From Thiotrichales bacterium (GTDB lineage Bacteria > Pseudomonadota > Gammaproteobacteria > Thiomicrospirales > Thiomicrospiraceae): 64,000 nucleotides of DNA. The position numbers and the translations under genes were made by a program. The stretch lies in contig JAFGXP010000018.1 of the NCBI GenBank assembly GCA_016936535.1, positions 1 through 64,000 on the forward strand, written 5' to 3'. Below, in pieces: positions 18,322 through 28,996 of this stretch (positions are counted from its first letter, which is position 1; every line of letters begins with the position of its first letter). A model generated the notes under the pieces. The model did not search any database, was not told where the DNA came from, and was given only the letters and a program-made list of their open reading frames with translations.

Positions 18322-19557
18322 TTAAAAACGAAACAGGCGTTTGGTTCGATCTTGCGGAGGTTTAGCTGAGCGATGTTTCTTGTTTTTTTCCAGTAATACC
18401 ATGGCTTCGCCATGAGTTGTGTGAGCAAACATATCAATAAAACAGGCTTTTTTAAGTTGATAGCCTTGTGCTTGCAAGGTTTTTAGGTCGCGAATCAAGG
18501 TGGCAGTGTTGCAGGAGAGATAAACGATTTTTTGTGCCTGTAACTGACCAAGTTGAGTCGATAAAGTGTGGGCGCCCAGTCGACCGGGATCGAGCAAAAT
18601 ACGATCGTAAACCTGACCACGGAACCAAGGCATGGCTTGGCATTCAGCAAATAAGTCGGCCGAATAAAATTCGCAATTTTCGATGCCGTTATGTTCTGCA
18701 TTGCGCTGTGCAGCCGCGACCAGTTCACTTAAGCCTTCTACACCCACTGTGTTTTGTGCTCGTTGCGCGAGCGGCAAAGTAAAGTTTCCGACGCCGCAAA
18801 AGAGATCGAGCACCCGATGCGTAGGGTGAATGTCCAACCAATCCAGCGCTTGGTTTACCATCTGCTGATTGAGTTCTGCATTGACCTGGATAAAGCCGTT
18901 GGTCGGGAAAAACAGCTGTAAACCCGATAGAGAATAACTCGGCGATGGTTCGCCTGCCTCAAGACCAAAAACGCCCTCGTTGGCCGCGACTAAGGTGAAC
19001 TCTCGTGTTTTACGGGCGGCATTGGCTAAGAGTTTTGGGCGGATTTGGGTAAGGGTGGTGTTCAGAGCATCGACCAGAATCGGACAGTGATCGATATCCA
19101 CCAGGCGATTGTCGTGTTCTTGTCGGAAGCCGAAACGAGGTTGTTTCTCTTTTTTATCAATTTCGAGTGCAAAACGCGCCCGTCGCCGATAAGCGCGATC
19201 GTTCGCCGTCAACATGGGCAGGCATTCACAGGCATCCAAATTCAGTTGTTGACTCAATTGAGTGAAAAAGTTTTGCGCCTTCCAATGACGTTGCGCTTCG
19301 ATTGACAGGTGTTGCAGTTGGCATCCGCCACATTGTTCATAATGCGGGCAAAAAGGTTCGCGTCGATCCGGGGACGGGCTCAGTATTTTGTGTAGTTTTG
19401 CTTCGCAAAAATTGCGTTCCTGATGGGTTAAGGTGGCGTCCACTCGGTCACCAGGAATCGCATCGGCAATAAAACACGTCTTCCCATCAAGCTGGGCTAC
19501 CCCGCGGCCATCGTGTGATAAACCAATAATTTCTAGGTTTTCAAGTTGGATATTCAT
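18322..19557 (-). CDS. rlmD: 23S rRNA (uracil-5-)-methyltransferase
   Basis: TRAM-like N-term, CPHYEQCGGCQLQHL Fe-S motif, VLDLFCGVGNFTLPLA, ILLDPGRLGA / VYLSCNTATLIRDL. Confidence 0.87.
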   Translation of the reverse strand: MNIQLENLEIIGLSHDGRGVAQLDGKTCFIADAIPGDRVDATLTHQERNFCEAKLHKILSPSPDRREPFCPHYEQCGGCQLQHLSIEAQRHWKAQNFFTQLSQQLNLDACECLPMLTANDRAYRRRARFALEIDKKEKQPRFGFRQEHDNRLVDIDHCPILVDALNTTLTQIRPKLLANAARKTREFTLVAANEGVFGLEAGEPSPSYSLSGLQLFFPTNGFIQVNAELNQQMVNQALDWLDIHPTHRVLDLFCGVGNFTLPLAQRAQNTVGVEGLSELVAAAQRNAEHNGIENCEFYSADLFAECQAMPWFRGQVYDRILLDPGRLGAHTLSTQLGQLQAQKIVYLSCNTATLIRDLKTLQAQGYQLKKACFIDMFAHTTHGEAMVLLEKNKKHRSAKPPQDRTKRLFRF

Positions 19558-20198
19558 TAATCAATTCCTAAAAATTTATGGGTTTGTAGGCTCAATTTCC
19601 ACTGCGGATGTTTAAGGCAGTATTCCAGCGCCATTTGTGTGTGTTTCTGGTTAAGGGAGGTGTTGGTGTTGGCCATGGGCTGTAAATAAAAGTGGCGAAA
19701 GCTAAGGTGCTCGACCACGTTAGGCATGAGTTCTGGTTGAGGATAAACAAGTTTGAGTTCATCGCCCTCGATCAGCAACAACTCACTCTGAGCTTTAGGG
19801 CTGACACAAATCCAGTCAATTCCCTTGGGTGCGGCTTTGGTGCCGTTGGTTTCTAGGGCGATTTCAAAGCGGGCGTTGTGGAGTGCATCAATCAAAGCAC
19901 TGTCCACTTGTAACAAGGGTTCTCCTCCGGTCAACACAACAAAAGGCGGGACCGACGTGCTTGGCCAGAATTGCAGCAGGTGCTCGGTCAGCGTTTGCGC
20001 ATTTTTAAAACGTCCGCCATTTTGTCCATCGGTGCCAATGAAATCGGTATCACAAAATTGGCAGATGGCCGTTGCCCGATCTTCTTCCCGTCCCGTCCAT
20101 AAATTGCATTGACTAAATCGGCAGAAAATCGCGGGGCGTCCGGCATGAAAGCCTTCGCCTTGTAGGGAATAAAAAACTTCTTTGATGGTGTAACTCAT
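19557..20198 (-). CDS. queE: 7-carboxy-7-deazaguanine synthase (radical SAM)
   Basis: YTIKEVFYSLQGEGFHAGRPAIFCRFSQCNLW, CQFCDTDF, VVLTGGEPLLQ. Confidence 0.92.
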   Translation of the reverse strand: MSYTIKEVFYSLQGEGFHAGRPAIFCRFSQCNLWTGREEDRATAICQFCDTDFIGTDGQNGGRFKNAQTLTEHLLQFWPSTSVPPFVVLTGGEPLLQVDSALIDALHNARFEIALETNGTKAAPKGIDWICVSPKAQSELLLIEGDELKLVYPQPELMPNVVEHLSFRHFYLQPMANTNTSLNQKHTQMALEYCLKHPQWKLSLQTHKFLGID

Positions 20199-20287
20199 GA
20201 GATGCTCGTGACGATTTTAATTGCGCGCATTTTACCCTAGTTACCCATGCACAGCGTTTGATTTGTTGGTTTTAGCCGATTTAAGAG

Positions 20288-20296
20288 TGCTATAAT
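20288..20296 (+). promoter_or_regulatory. Extended -10 promoter element upstream of leuC
   Basis: TGCTATAAT. Confidence 0.5.
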
Positions 20297-20343
20297 TCGA
20301 GGCTATTTAAAATTTATTTCAGTCTCTGAACAGGTGTTGAGCG

Positions 20344-21759
20344 ATGGCAGGAAAAACCTTATACGACAAATTGTGGGACGACCATGTGGTTCGTCAAGAA
20401 GAAGATGGCACGGCTTTGATTTACATCGACCGCCAGCTGTTACACGAAGTGACTTCGCCACAGGCGTTTGAGGGGCTACGCCTAGCCAAGCGCAAACCCT
20501 GGCGCGTGGAAGCCAATCTCGCCACTTGCGACCATAATGTGCCAACCACCGATTTAAAAAACGGGATTGATTCGATTGCCGATCCGGTCTCAAAAATTCA
20601 GGTGCAAACGCTGGGTATGAACACCAAACAGTTTGGAATCACCGAGTTCGGCATGGGCGATCCGCGTCAAGGTATTGTGCATGTGGTTGGTCCAGAAGAA
20701 GGGATTACTCTGCCGGGAACGACTTTGGTGTGTGGTGATTCGCACACGGCGACGCACGGCGCCCTTGCTTCTTTGGCCCATGGAATCGGCACTTCTGAAG
20801 TAGAACACGTATTGGCCACTCAGTGTTTGATTCAGAAAAAAATGAAAAATATGTTGGTGAAAGTTGAAGGAAAACTTCGCCCAGGGGTTACGCCTAAAGA
20901 TGTGATCTTGGCGATTATCGGCAAAATCGGTACCGCTGGTGGTAATGGCTATGCGATTGAATTCGGAGGCCAAGTGTTCCGCGATATGTCGGTGGAAGGC
21001 CGGATGACGGTTTGCAATATGGCAATCGAAGGTGGGGCGCGCGTCGGTTTAGTTGCCGTTGATGAGAAAACCATTGAATATGTAAAAGGTCGGCCTTATG
21101 CCCCAAAAGGTGAGCATTGGGAGCTCGCGGTTGAAGCCTGGAAATCGTTGGTTTCGGATGAGGATGCTGTTTTTGACCGTGTTGTCGAAATTCAGGGTGA
21201 AGATATTTTGCCTCAGGTTTCGTGGGGGACATCGCCGGAGATGGTGTTGGATGTCAATGGTCACATCCCTGATCCAGATAAGGAAGCCGATCCGGTGAAG
21301 GCAACCTCAATTCGGAATGCACTGAAATATATGGGATTGGCCGCGGGCACTCCGATTAAAGAGATTCCCGTTGAGTATGTGTTTATTGGTTCTTGCACGA
21401 ACTCACGTATTGAGGATTTGCGTGCTGCGGCCAGCGTTCTGAAAGGCAAGAAAGTCGCTGATAAAGTTGAGTTAGCCATTGCGGTACCGGGTTCGGGCTT
21501 GGTGAAGCAGCAGGCCGAAGCAGAGGGGCTGGATAAGGTCTTTATTGAAGCAGGTTTTGAGTGGCGTAATCCGGGTTGTTCAATGTGTCTGGCGATGAAC
21601 GCCGACCGGCTGCCTGCGGGTAAGCATTGCGCTTCAACGTCAAACCGTAATTTTGAAGGGCGTCAAGGTGCGGGCGGACGCACGCATTTGGTGAGTCCTG
21701 AAATGGCGGCCGCTGCGGCAGTGGCAGGGCATTTTGTTGATGTGCGCGATGTGCTTTAA
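20344..21759 (+). CDS. leuC: 3-isopropylmalate dehydratase large subunit
   Basis: [13 protein letters not shown]..., [36 protein letters not shown]. Confidence 0.97.
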   Translation: MAGKTLYDKLWDDHVVRQEEDGTALIYIDRQLLHEVTSPQAFEGLRLAKRKPWRVEANLATCDHNVPTTDLKNGIDSIADPVSKIQVQTLGMNTKQFGITEFGMGDPRQGIVHVVGPEEGITLPGTTLVCGDSHTATHGALASLAHGIGTSEVEHVLATQCLIQKKMKNMLVKVEGKLRPGVTPKDVILAIIGKIGTAGGNGYAIEFGGQVFRDMSVEGRMTVCNMAIEGGARVGLVAVDEKTIEYVKGRPYAPKGEHWELAVEAWKSLVSDEDAVFDRVVEIQGEDILPQVSWGTSPEMVLDVNGHIPDPDKEADPVKATSIRNALKYMGLAAGTPIKEIPVEYVFIGSCTNSRIEDLRAAASVLKGKKVADKVELAIAVPGSGLVKQQAEAEGLDKVFIEAGFEWRNPGCSMCLAMNADRLPAGKHCASTSNRNFEGRQGAGGRTHLVSPEMAAAAAVAGHFVDVRDVL

Positions 21760-21771
21760 GGAGAGTAAGAA

Positions 21772-22407
21772 GTGGAAAAGTTTACCCGTTTAACTGCGAT
21801 TGTTGCGCCCTTGGATCGTGCCAATGTGGATACCGATGCGATTATCCCTAAGCAGTTTTTAAAGTCGATTAAGCGTTCAGGATTTGGCCCGAACTTGTTT
21901 GATGAGTGGCGTTATGAAGATGTGGGCCAGCCAGATGCCGACAATTCTGGCCGTCCACTGCGTAAAGACTTTGTTTTGAATCTCCCGCGCTATCAAGGTG
22001 CGAAAATTTTGTTGGCTCGTGAAAATTTTGGCTGCGGTTCGTCTCGTGAACACGCGCCTTGGGCATTAAAAGATTTTGGTTTTGATGTAATTATTGCGCC
22101 AAGTTTTGCGGACATTTTCTTCAATAACAGTTTTAAAAATGGCATTCTGCCGATTGTTTTGGATGATAAAACCGTTGACAACCTGTTTCAGGAGACCTTC
22201 GCTCATGAAGGTTATCAGTTGGAAATCAATTTGGCCGAGCAGCACATTATTAAGCCCGATGGTGAAGTGATTGCCTTTGAGGTCGATCGCTTCCGCAAGC
22301 ATTGCTTGTTGAATGGATTGGATGACATTGGCTTAACCCTTCAGCATGCTGAGCAAATCCAGGCTTTTGAGGCCAACCGTAAAGCGACCAAGCCTTGGTT
22401 GTATTAA
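21772..22407 (+). CDS. leuD: 3-isopropylmalate dehydratase small subunit
   Basis: [38 protein letters not shown]. Confidence 0.97.
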   Translation: MEKFTRLTAIVAPLDRANVDTDAIIPKQFLKSIKRSGFGPNLFDEWRYEDVGQPDADNSGRPLRKDFVLNLPRYQGAKILLARENFGCGSSREHAPWALKDFGFDVIIAPSFADIFFNNSFKNGILPIVLDDKTVDNLFQETFAHEGYQLEINLAEQHIIKPDGEVIAFEVDRFRKHCLLNGLDDIGLTLQHAEQIQAFEANRKATKPWLY

Positions 22408-22436
22408 GCTAGGTTTCACCACAAAGGACATTGAAG

Positions 22437-22472
22437 GCACGATGATAAAAACTGTCGTGCTCTTCGTTTTTT
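22437..22472 (+). terminator. Terminator-like hairpin between leuD and leuB
   Basis: GCACGAtgataaaaactgTCGTGC followed by TCTTCGTTTTTTGTTTT. Confidence 0.45.
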
Positions 22473-22551
22473 GTTTTACAGAATAGTGTGAATAGCCCCT
22501 AAAAACTTCGTGAACTAAGTGGTTCAAAAATAAGAATTAAAGAGATTAACA

Positions 22552-23625
22552 ATGACACAAAATGTATTGATTCTTCCTGGTGATGGTATTGGTCCTGAAA
22601 TTACCGCTGAAGCGGTGAAGGTATTGAACAAGTTGGTAGAAACTGACGGTTTGGATATTTGCATGGAAGAGGATCTGGTCGGCGGTGCGGCTTATGATGT
22701 GCACGGCGTGCCTTTGGCCGATGCGACCATGGACAAAGCACAAGCAGCCGATGCGGTGCTGTTGGGTGCCGTGGGCGGTTACAAGTGGGAGTCTTTGGAC
22801 ATTTCTGTACGTCCGGAAAAAGGCCTGCTGCGTCTGCGTAAAGAGATGGGGTTGTTTGCGAACCTGCGTCCGGCATTTTTGTATCCGCAATTGGCGTCTG
22901 CTTCAACGCTTAAGCCGGAGATTGTGGCCGGTTTGGATATTCTGATTGTGCGCGAATTGACGGGTGGTATCTATTTCGGCCAGCCACGCGGTATTCGTAT
23001 TCTGGAAAATGGCGAGCGCCAGGGCTTCAACACTTATGTTTATTCAGAGTCGGAAGTGAAGCGCATCGCGCATGTGGCTTTCCAGGCGGCGATGAAGCGT
23101 AACAAGAAGCTGACATCGGTGGACAAGGCCAACGTTTTGGAAGTGACCGAAATGTGGCGCGAAGTGGTCAATGAAGTGGCCAAAGAGTATCCGGAAGTCG
23201 AAGTCAAACACATGTATGTCGATAACGCGGCGATGCAATTGGTCTTGAATCCGAAACAGTTTGATGTGATGGTGACCGGCAATATGTTCGGTGACATTCT
23301 GTCTGATGAAGCCTCAATGCTGACCGGTTCGATCGGTATGTTGGCGTCGGCCTCTTTGGATGCCAACAACAAAGGCATGTACGAGCCTAGCCACGGTTCA
23401 GCGCCGGATATTGCCAGCCAGAACAAGGCTAATCCGTTGGCGACGATTCTGTCGGCGGCGATGATGTTGCGTTATTCGCTGGGTCGTGAAGACTTGGCCA
23501 TCAAAATCGAAGAGGCGGTCGGCAAGGTATTGGATCAAGGTCTGCGTACCGGCGATATCTGGTCGGAAGGCTGTACGCGCGTGACCTGCAGTGAGATGGG
23601 TGATGCGGTGGTAGCGGCACTTTAA
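22552..23625 (+). CDS. leuB: 3-isopropylmalate dehydrogenase
   Basis: [46 protein letters not shown]. Confidence 0.97.
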   Translation: MTQNVLILPGDGIGPEITAEAVKVLNKLVETDGLDICMEEDLVGGAAYDVHGVPLADATMDKAQAADAVLLGAVGGYKWESLDISVRPEKGLLRLRKEMGLFANLRPAFLYPQLASASTLKPEIVAGLDILIVRELTGGIYFGQPRGIRILENGERQGFNTYVYSESEVKRIAHVAFQAAMKRNKKLTSVDKANVLEVTEMWREVVNEVAKEYPEVEVKHMYVDNAAMQLVLNPKQFDVMVTGNMFGDILSDEASMLTGSIGMLASASLDANNKGMYEPSHGSAPDIASQNKANPLATILSAAMMLRYSLGREDLAIKIEEAVGKVLDQGLRTGDIWSEGCTRVTCSEMGDAVVAAL

Positions 23626-23665
23626 GTGTTCGTTAACGCTTGAATTGTGTTGAGCTGGGCTTAAG

Positions 23666-24649
23666 ATGCGAAATCGTTTTACCGTTACTATCAGCGATGT
23701 TTATGGCGCACGCCATTATAGTTTCAATCAGCTAGCAAAGCGCTTTGTTTGGTGGTCGCTGGCGATTGTGTTGCTGCTGATTTTAGCGGGTGGATTTACA
23801 TTAGCTTGGTATGCAGACAAGATTAAGCGTTTGGATGCGCAATACCATTTTGCCTTAAGTCACGGCAGCGAGCGTTTAGTGGCCGCCCAAAGACACTACG
23901 ATCAAGTGCTCGAGGAAAAAGCGCGTCTTGAACTGGAAATGACTCAAGCACAACAGCGCTTGGAGTCAGTCGGGCAGACTTTGCAAAATATTGAAGAAGT
24001 TTTATTGTCTCAAGATCCGTTAGCGGTCTTGCCCGAAGCTTCTTTTGAGGAGCGCTTGGCGAATTTGCAGCTCAACGCTTTGGAGAGAACGCTCATGTTG
24101 AGTGCGATTCCAAATGGTTCGGCGGTCAAAACCTTTCAAGGTTTTTCCAGTTATTTTGGTAAGCGGGAAAATCCAGTGACCGGTGATGTGATGAATCACA
24201 GTGGCATTGATTACCGTGCCTCAACCGGAGAAGACGTGATTGCTACGGCCGATGGCATAGTTTCGTTTTCGGCCTTCAGTCAAGAGACTGGGTTTGGAAA
24301 CCTGGTGGCGATTACGCATGCCAATGGTTTTAAAACTCGCTATGGTCATTTGGATTCACGCGCGGTTAAGGTGGGCGAATACGTTTACAAAGGACAAAAA
24401 GTTGGAACCGTCGGCAGTACGGGCCGTTCTACTGGCCCGCATTTGCATTATGAGGTGATGTTTTTGTCGCATCGCTTGGATCCAAAACCGTTTCATGATT
24501 GGTCAGTAGAAAACTACATGGCTGTTTTTCAAGAGGTGAAGTTGGTACCATGGGAATCTTTCGTTCAAGCCGCAAGTCTGCAAGCCAAGAGGGTGGAAAA
24601 ACAATTATTGCCGCAGGAGCTTGCCTCTATGGCGAGTTCCGAGAACTGA
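23666..24649 (+). CDS. M23 family metallopeptidase (membrane-anchored, coiled coil)
   Basis: N-terminal TM, coiled coil, NHSGIDYRASTGEDVIATADG ... GRSTGPHLHYEV (HxH). Confidence 0.93.
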   Translation: MRNRFTVTISDVYGARHYSFNQLAKRFVWWSLAIVLLLILAGGFTLAWYADKIKRLDAQYHFALSHGSERLVAAQRHYDQVLEEKARLELEMTQAQQRLESVGQTLQNIEEVLLSQDPLAVLPEASFEERLANLQLNALERTLMLSAIPNGSAVKTFQGFSSYFGKRENPVTGDVMNHSGIDYRASTGEDVIATADGIVSFSAFSQETGFGNLVAITHANGFKTRYGHLDSRAVKVGEYVYKGQKVGTVGSTGRSTGPHLHYEVMFLSHRLDPKPFHDWSVENYMAVFQEVKLVPWESFVQAASLQAKRVEKQLLPQELASMASSEN

Positions 24650-25047
24650 AAGGCGGCTTGCATAATGACGGCCTGATTGAAGGCGTCATTCAAACGTCAT
24701 TTGATGTTTGTGTCGGGTGCAGCGGGCAAATCAAGGGCTTAATTAAAGCGCGTCTGGTGGTGATTAGTGGTGTGATCGAAGGACATGTTGCTTGCCAAAG
24801 ACTCGAGATTCTTCCTGGGGGGAAATTACTCGGTGATTTGATTTGTCGTGAATTGATTATTGAGCATGGCGGCAAATTTATCGGTCAGCGCCATGAGTTG
24901 ACAGAGAGTGGTGACGTTTTGTCGATGACACGAATTCTCGATGAAGGTCAGCATAAAAGGTTGCTGGAGTTTGCGGGTTTGCATGAGAGTCCAACCCAGC
25001 CTGAACCAGGAATGGTCTTTGAGCATGCGGTGCAGGTAGGGCGCTAA
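24550..25047 (+). CDS. Bactofilin (polymer-forming cytoskeletal) family protein
   Basis: MGIFRSSRKSASQ... GGLHNDGLIEGVIQTS...GHVACQRLEILPGGKLLGDLICRELIIEHGGKFIG beta-helix-type sequence; overlaps M23 gene by 100 bp. Confidence 0.85.
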   Translation: MGIFRSSRKSASQEGGKTIIAAGACLYGEFRELKGGLHNDGLIEGVIQTSFDVCVGCSGQIKGLIKARLVVISGVIEGHVACQRLEILPGGKLLGDLICRELIIEHGGKFIGQRHELTESGDVLSMTRILDEGQHKRLLEFAGLHESPTQPEPGMVFEHAVQVGR

Positions 25048-25143
25048 CCCGCTAATTTCGGCAGTGCGGTTGTACAAGTTCGGGTGGGTACGCTGAGTGT
25101 TTGGCTTGGCGGACCCCTTCATTTTTAGGTAAAAGGATAAAAC

Positions 25144-26166
25144 ATGAGCAAGCTTTATGATGTTGCCGTAGTCGGTGCAACGGGTGCTGTGGGCGAAACC
25201 ATTCTCAAAGTGTTGGAAGAGCGTAATTTTCCGGTAGGGAACTTGTATCCTTTGGCCTCTAGTCGTTCAGCGGGCAAAAAGGTCGAGTTTAACGGCAAAT
25301 GGGTTGAAGTCTTGGATCTAGAAACGTTTGATTTTAGTCAGGCGCAAATTGGTTTGTTCTCACCGGGTGCCAGTGTCTCAGCGGTTTATGCTCCGAAAGC
25401 AGCAGCGGCGGGTTGTGTCGTGGTCGATAATACTTCGCAGTTTCGATATGACGAAGACATTCCATTGGTGGTGCCAGAAGTCAATCCTCAAGCTATTGCC
25501 GGTTACACAAAGCGTGGGATTATTGCCAATCCGAATTGTTCGACTATTCAGATGCTGGTTGCGCTGAAGCCGATTTATGATGCGGTTGGGATTAAACGCA
25601 TTAATGTGGCAACCTATCAAGCTGTCTCTGGTACAGGTAAAGAGGCCATTGAAGAGTTGGCGAATCAAACCGCGAATCTGTTGAACATGAAGCCGGTTGA
25701 AACCAAGGTCTATCCCAAACAAATTGCGTTTAACTGCATCCCGCAAATTGATGTCTTCATGGAGAACGGTTACACCAAAGAAGAGATGAAAATGGTGTGG
25801 GAAACCAAAAAAATTATGGGCGATGATCGCATTTTGGTGAACCCGACTGCCGTGCGTGTTCCGGTCTTTTTTGGCCACAGCGAAGCGGTTCATATTGAGA
25901 CCGAGAAAAAAATCACCGCTGCGCAAGCACGCGCCTTACTTGAACAAGCGAATGGCGTTGTGGTGATTGATGAGCGAGTTGACGGCGGTTATCCAACGGC
26001 GGTTTCCGATGCGGCCGATACGAATCCAGTTTACGTTGGGCGAATTCGCGAAGACATTTCCTGTGAAAATGGCCTCAATATTTGGGTGGTTGCCGATAAT
26101 GTGCGCAAGGGTGCAGCGACTAATACGGTTCAAATTGCTGAAGTCTTGATTAAAGAGTATCTCTAA
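25144..26166 (+). CDS. asd: Aspartate-semialdehyde dehydrogenase
   Basis: VAVVGATGAVGETILKVLEERNFP, NPNCSTIQMLVALKP. Confidence 0.96.
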   Translation: MSKLYDVAVVGATGAVGETILKVLEERNFPVGNLYPLASSRSAGKKVEFNGKWVEVLDLETFDFSQAQIGLFSPGASVSAVYAPKAAAAGCVVVDNTSQFRYDEDIPLVVPEVNPQAIAGYTKRGIIANPNCSTIQMLVALKPIYDAVGIKRINVATYQAVSGTGKEAIEELANQTANLLNMKPVETKVYPKQIAFNCIPQIDVFMENGYTKEEMKMVWETKKIMGDDRILVNPTAVRVPVFFGHSEAVHIETEKKITAAQARALLEQANGVVVIDERVDGGYPTAVSDAADTNPVYVGRIREDISCENGLNIWVVADNVRKGAATNTVQIAEVLIKEYL

Positions 26167-26171
26167 GCTTG

Positions 26172-26957
26172 ATGCGTATTGCCCTCGGTATTGAGTACCT
26201 TGGTGGTGCTTATTGTGGTTATCAGCGCCAAGAGCACTGCCCATCGGTGCAACAACATTTGGAGCAGGCGCTGAGTCGAATCGCTGACCATCCGGTGGAG
26301 CTGTTTTGTGCAGGTCGAACCGATACAGGCGTTCATGCGTTAGGGCAGGTAGTGCATTTTGAAACCTCGTCTCAGCGGCCTAAACGAGCTTGGATTCAGG
26401 GGGGAAATACCCATTTGCCCTATGATATCCGCATTTGTTGGGCTCAGGAGGTGACCGAGGATTTTCATGCTCGTTTTTCGGCGCTGGCACGGCAGTATCG
26501 TTACGTCATCTACAATCGTCCGGTCGCTTGCGCGGTCTTGAGTGGACGGGTGACGCACGAATCTTATGCGTTAGATGCCCACTTGATGCATCAGGCCGCT
26601 CAGGCGCTGCTGGGAGAGCACGATTTTTCATCGTTTCGCGCTGCTTCCTGTCAAGCCAGTCACGCCAGACGTGAGGTGCAGCAGGTGAGTGTCAGTCGAT
26701 GCGATGATTTTGTGATGATTGATATTCAAGCGAATGCTTTTTTGCATCATATGGTACGCAATATTGCAGGAGCGCTGATTGAAGTGGGCAAAGGACATCA
26801 GTCAGTTGAGTGGATCGCTACGCTCTTGGCGTTACGTGATCGAACTCAGGCTGCGCCAACTGCGCCGCCATCTGGCTTGTATTTTGTTAATGCACTCTAT
26901 CCTTCCGGCTTTGGTTTGCCCTTAACGTCTTTGGATGCAGTGTTATGGCAGTTTTAA
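26172..26957 (+). CDS. truA: tRNA pseudouridine(38-40) synthase
   Basis: RIALGIEYLGGAYCGYQRQ, CAGRTDTGVHALGQVVHFET. Confidence 0.95.
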   Translation: MRIALGIEYLGGAYCGYQRQEHCPSVQQHLEQALSRIADHPVELFCAGRTDTGVHALGQVVHFETSSQRPKRAWIQGGNTHLPYDIRICWAQEVTEDFHARFSALARQYRYVIYNRPVACAVLSGRVTHESYALDAHLMHQAAQALLGEHDFSSFRAASCQASHARREVQQVSVSRCDDFVMIDIQANAFLHHMVRNIAGALIEVGKGHQSVEWIATLLALRDRTQAAPTAPPSGLYFVNALYPSGFGLPLTSLDAVLWQF

Positions 26958-27003
26958 GAAAGGATGGCGGCGCAATGCGTTCGCCTTGAAGGAACAAGAT
27001 TTT

Positions 27004-27624
27004 ATGCGAACTCGTGTTAAAATCTGCGGCCTAACTCGGGTTGAAGATGCCCTTGTCGCCGTAGATGCTGGGGCGGATGCGCTTGGCTTGGTATTTTATC
27101 CACCAAGCCCACGCGCGGTCAGTCTTGAACAGGCTCGGTTGATTGCCGAATCTATCCCAGCCTTTGTAACGGTTACGGCCCTGTTCGTTAATCCTGATCC
27201 GCAAGACGTTTGGCAGGTGCTGCAGGGTATTCGAGTGGATTTATTGCAGTTTCATGGAGAAGAGTCTCCCGAATTTTGCCGGCAGTTTGGTCGAAATTAC
27301 ATTAAGGCCATTCCCATGCAGGCGCACACCAACCTTATTGAAATTGCCAAAGATTACGCCGATAGCAGTGGATTTTTATTGGATACCTATAAAGCCGGAG
27401 TGCCCGGTGGTACGGGTGAGGCGTTTAATTGGCATTGGATACCCAAGGAATTTGTTAAACCGATTATTCTGGCTGGGGGCTTAACCCCAGAAAATGCCGC
27501 AGCTGCCATCGACCAAGTTCATCCTTGGGCGTTGGATGTTAGCGGGGGCGTTGAGCAATCTAAAGGCATTAAATCTGCCGAGAAAATTGTTCAGTTTATG
27601 CAAGCAGTGATGAGTAGAGTCTAA
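27004..27624 (+). CDS. trpF: Phosphoribosylanthranilate isomerase
   Basis: [38 protein letters not shown]; internal ATG 27004 preferred. Confidence 0.95.
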   Translation: MRTRVKICGLTRVEDALVAVDAGADALGLVFYPPSPRAVSLEQARLIAESIPAFVTVTALFVNPDPQDVWQVLQGIRVDLLQFHGEESPEFCRQFGRNYIKAIPMQAHTNLIEIAKDYADSSGFLLDTYKAGVPGGTGEAFNWHWIPKEFVKPIILAGGLTPENAAAAIDQVHPWALDVSGGVEQSKGIKSAEKIVQFMQAVMSRV

Positions 27625-28844
27625 TGTCAAAAGAGTTTTCGACCATTGAGTATGCCAACTTTCCAGATGAACACGGGCATTTTGGGCCCTATGGCGGCAT
27701 TTTTGCGCCGGAAACCCTGATGGCCGCCCTGGAGCAGTTAAACTTAGAATATCAAAGTGTTAAGCATGATCCGCAGTTCCTAAACGAGATTGCCGAGGAT
27801 TTACGCGATTACGTTGGCCGGCCAACTCCCCTGTATTACGCGCAACGCTGGTCGGAAAAGCTCGGTGGTGCCAAAATTTACCTGAAGCGTGAAGACTTGA
27901 ATCATACCGGAGCGCACAAGGTCAATAACACCATCGGTCAAGCTCTACTGGCCAAGCGTTTGGGAAAAACGCGTATTATTGCCGAAACCGGTGCGGGACA
28001 ACACGGTGTGGCCAGTGCGACCGTAGCGGCTCGTTTGGGCCTAGAGTGTGTTGTGTACATGGGGGCCGACGATGTGGTACGCCAAGCGCCAAACGTTGCA
28101 CGGATGAAAATGCTCGGTGCTAGGGTGGTAGCCGTCACTTCCGGTTCGCGTACCTTAAAAGATGCACTGAACGAAGCGATGCGCGATTGGGTAACCAATG
28201 TAGACAATACTTTTTATATTATTGGAACGGTTGCCGGTCCTCATCCCTATCCAGCGATGGTACGTGATTTTCAAGCGGTAATTGGCGAGGAAGCGCGCGA
28301 GCAGATTTTGCAAAAAGAAGGCAAGTTACCTGATGCTTTGATTGCTTGCGTGGGAGGCGGATCCAATGCAATTGGTCTGTTTCACCGTTTTCTGGGCGAT
28401 GAGTCGGTAAAGATTTATGGCGTAGAGCCTGCAGGTCATGGCTTAGAAACGGATCAGCATGCGGCTCCGCTGTGCAAAGGGACACCTGGTGTCTTGCATG
28501 GTAACCGAACTTATTTAATGCAGGATGCGCATGGCCAGATTTTGGGAACGCACTCGATTTCCGCTGGTTTGGATTATCCAGGTGTGGGTCCAGAGCACGC
28601 TTGGTTAAAAGACATTGGACGAGTCAATTATGTAGCTGTAACGGATGAAGAAGCCTTGCAGGGTTTTCGCGACCTTACTCGTCTTGAGGGAATTATTCCT
28701 GCATTGGAATCGGCACATGCGATTGCCTATGCCACCAAGCTTGCACCGACAATGGGGAAAGACCAGACGATTATCATCAACCTTTCCGGGCGGGGTGATA
28801 AAGATATGAATACGATTTGCCAAATCGAAGGCATTGAGTTTTGA
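27624..28844 (+). CDS. trpB: Tryptophan synthase beta chain
   Basis: [39 protein letters not shown]. Confidence 0.97.
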   Translation: MSKEFSTIEYANFPDEHGHFGPYGGIFAPETLMAALEQLNLEYQSVKHDPQFLNEIAEDLRDYVGRPTPLYYAQRWSEKLGGAKIYLKREDLNHTGAHKVNNTIGQALLAKRLGKTRIIAETGAGQHGVASATVAARLGLECVVYMGADDVVRQAPNVARMKMLGARVVAVTSGSRTLKDALNEAMRDWVTNVDNTFYIIGTVAGPHPYPAMVRDFQAVIGEEAREQILQKEGKLPDALIACVGGGSNAIGLFHRFLGDESVKIYGVEPAGHGLETDQHAAPLCKGTPGVLHGNRTYLMQDAHGQILGTHSISAGLDYPGVGPEHAWLKDIGRVNYVAVTDEEALQGFRDLTRLEGIIPALESAHAIAYATKLAPTMGKDQTIIINLSGRGDKDMNTICQIEGIEF

Positions 28845-28996
28845 TTTAAAGCGGTCGCGGGGCGCAAGCGCTTTGCGAAAAGTCGCGGCGAATTACCTTT
28901 TTAATAAGGTAACCTATGCACGCTCTGTAAGCGTTTGCTACGCGATTTAACGCCACTCGACGGCTTCTGTATTCACATAAGAAGAATTGATACATT

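Noticed and set aside
25378-25926. 182-aa minus ORF antisense to asd
   Set aside because: Shadow ORF over a well-supported gene, no family features.
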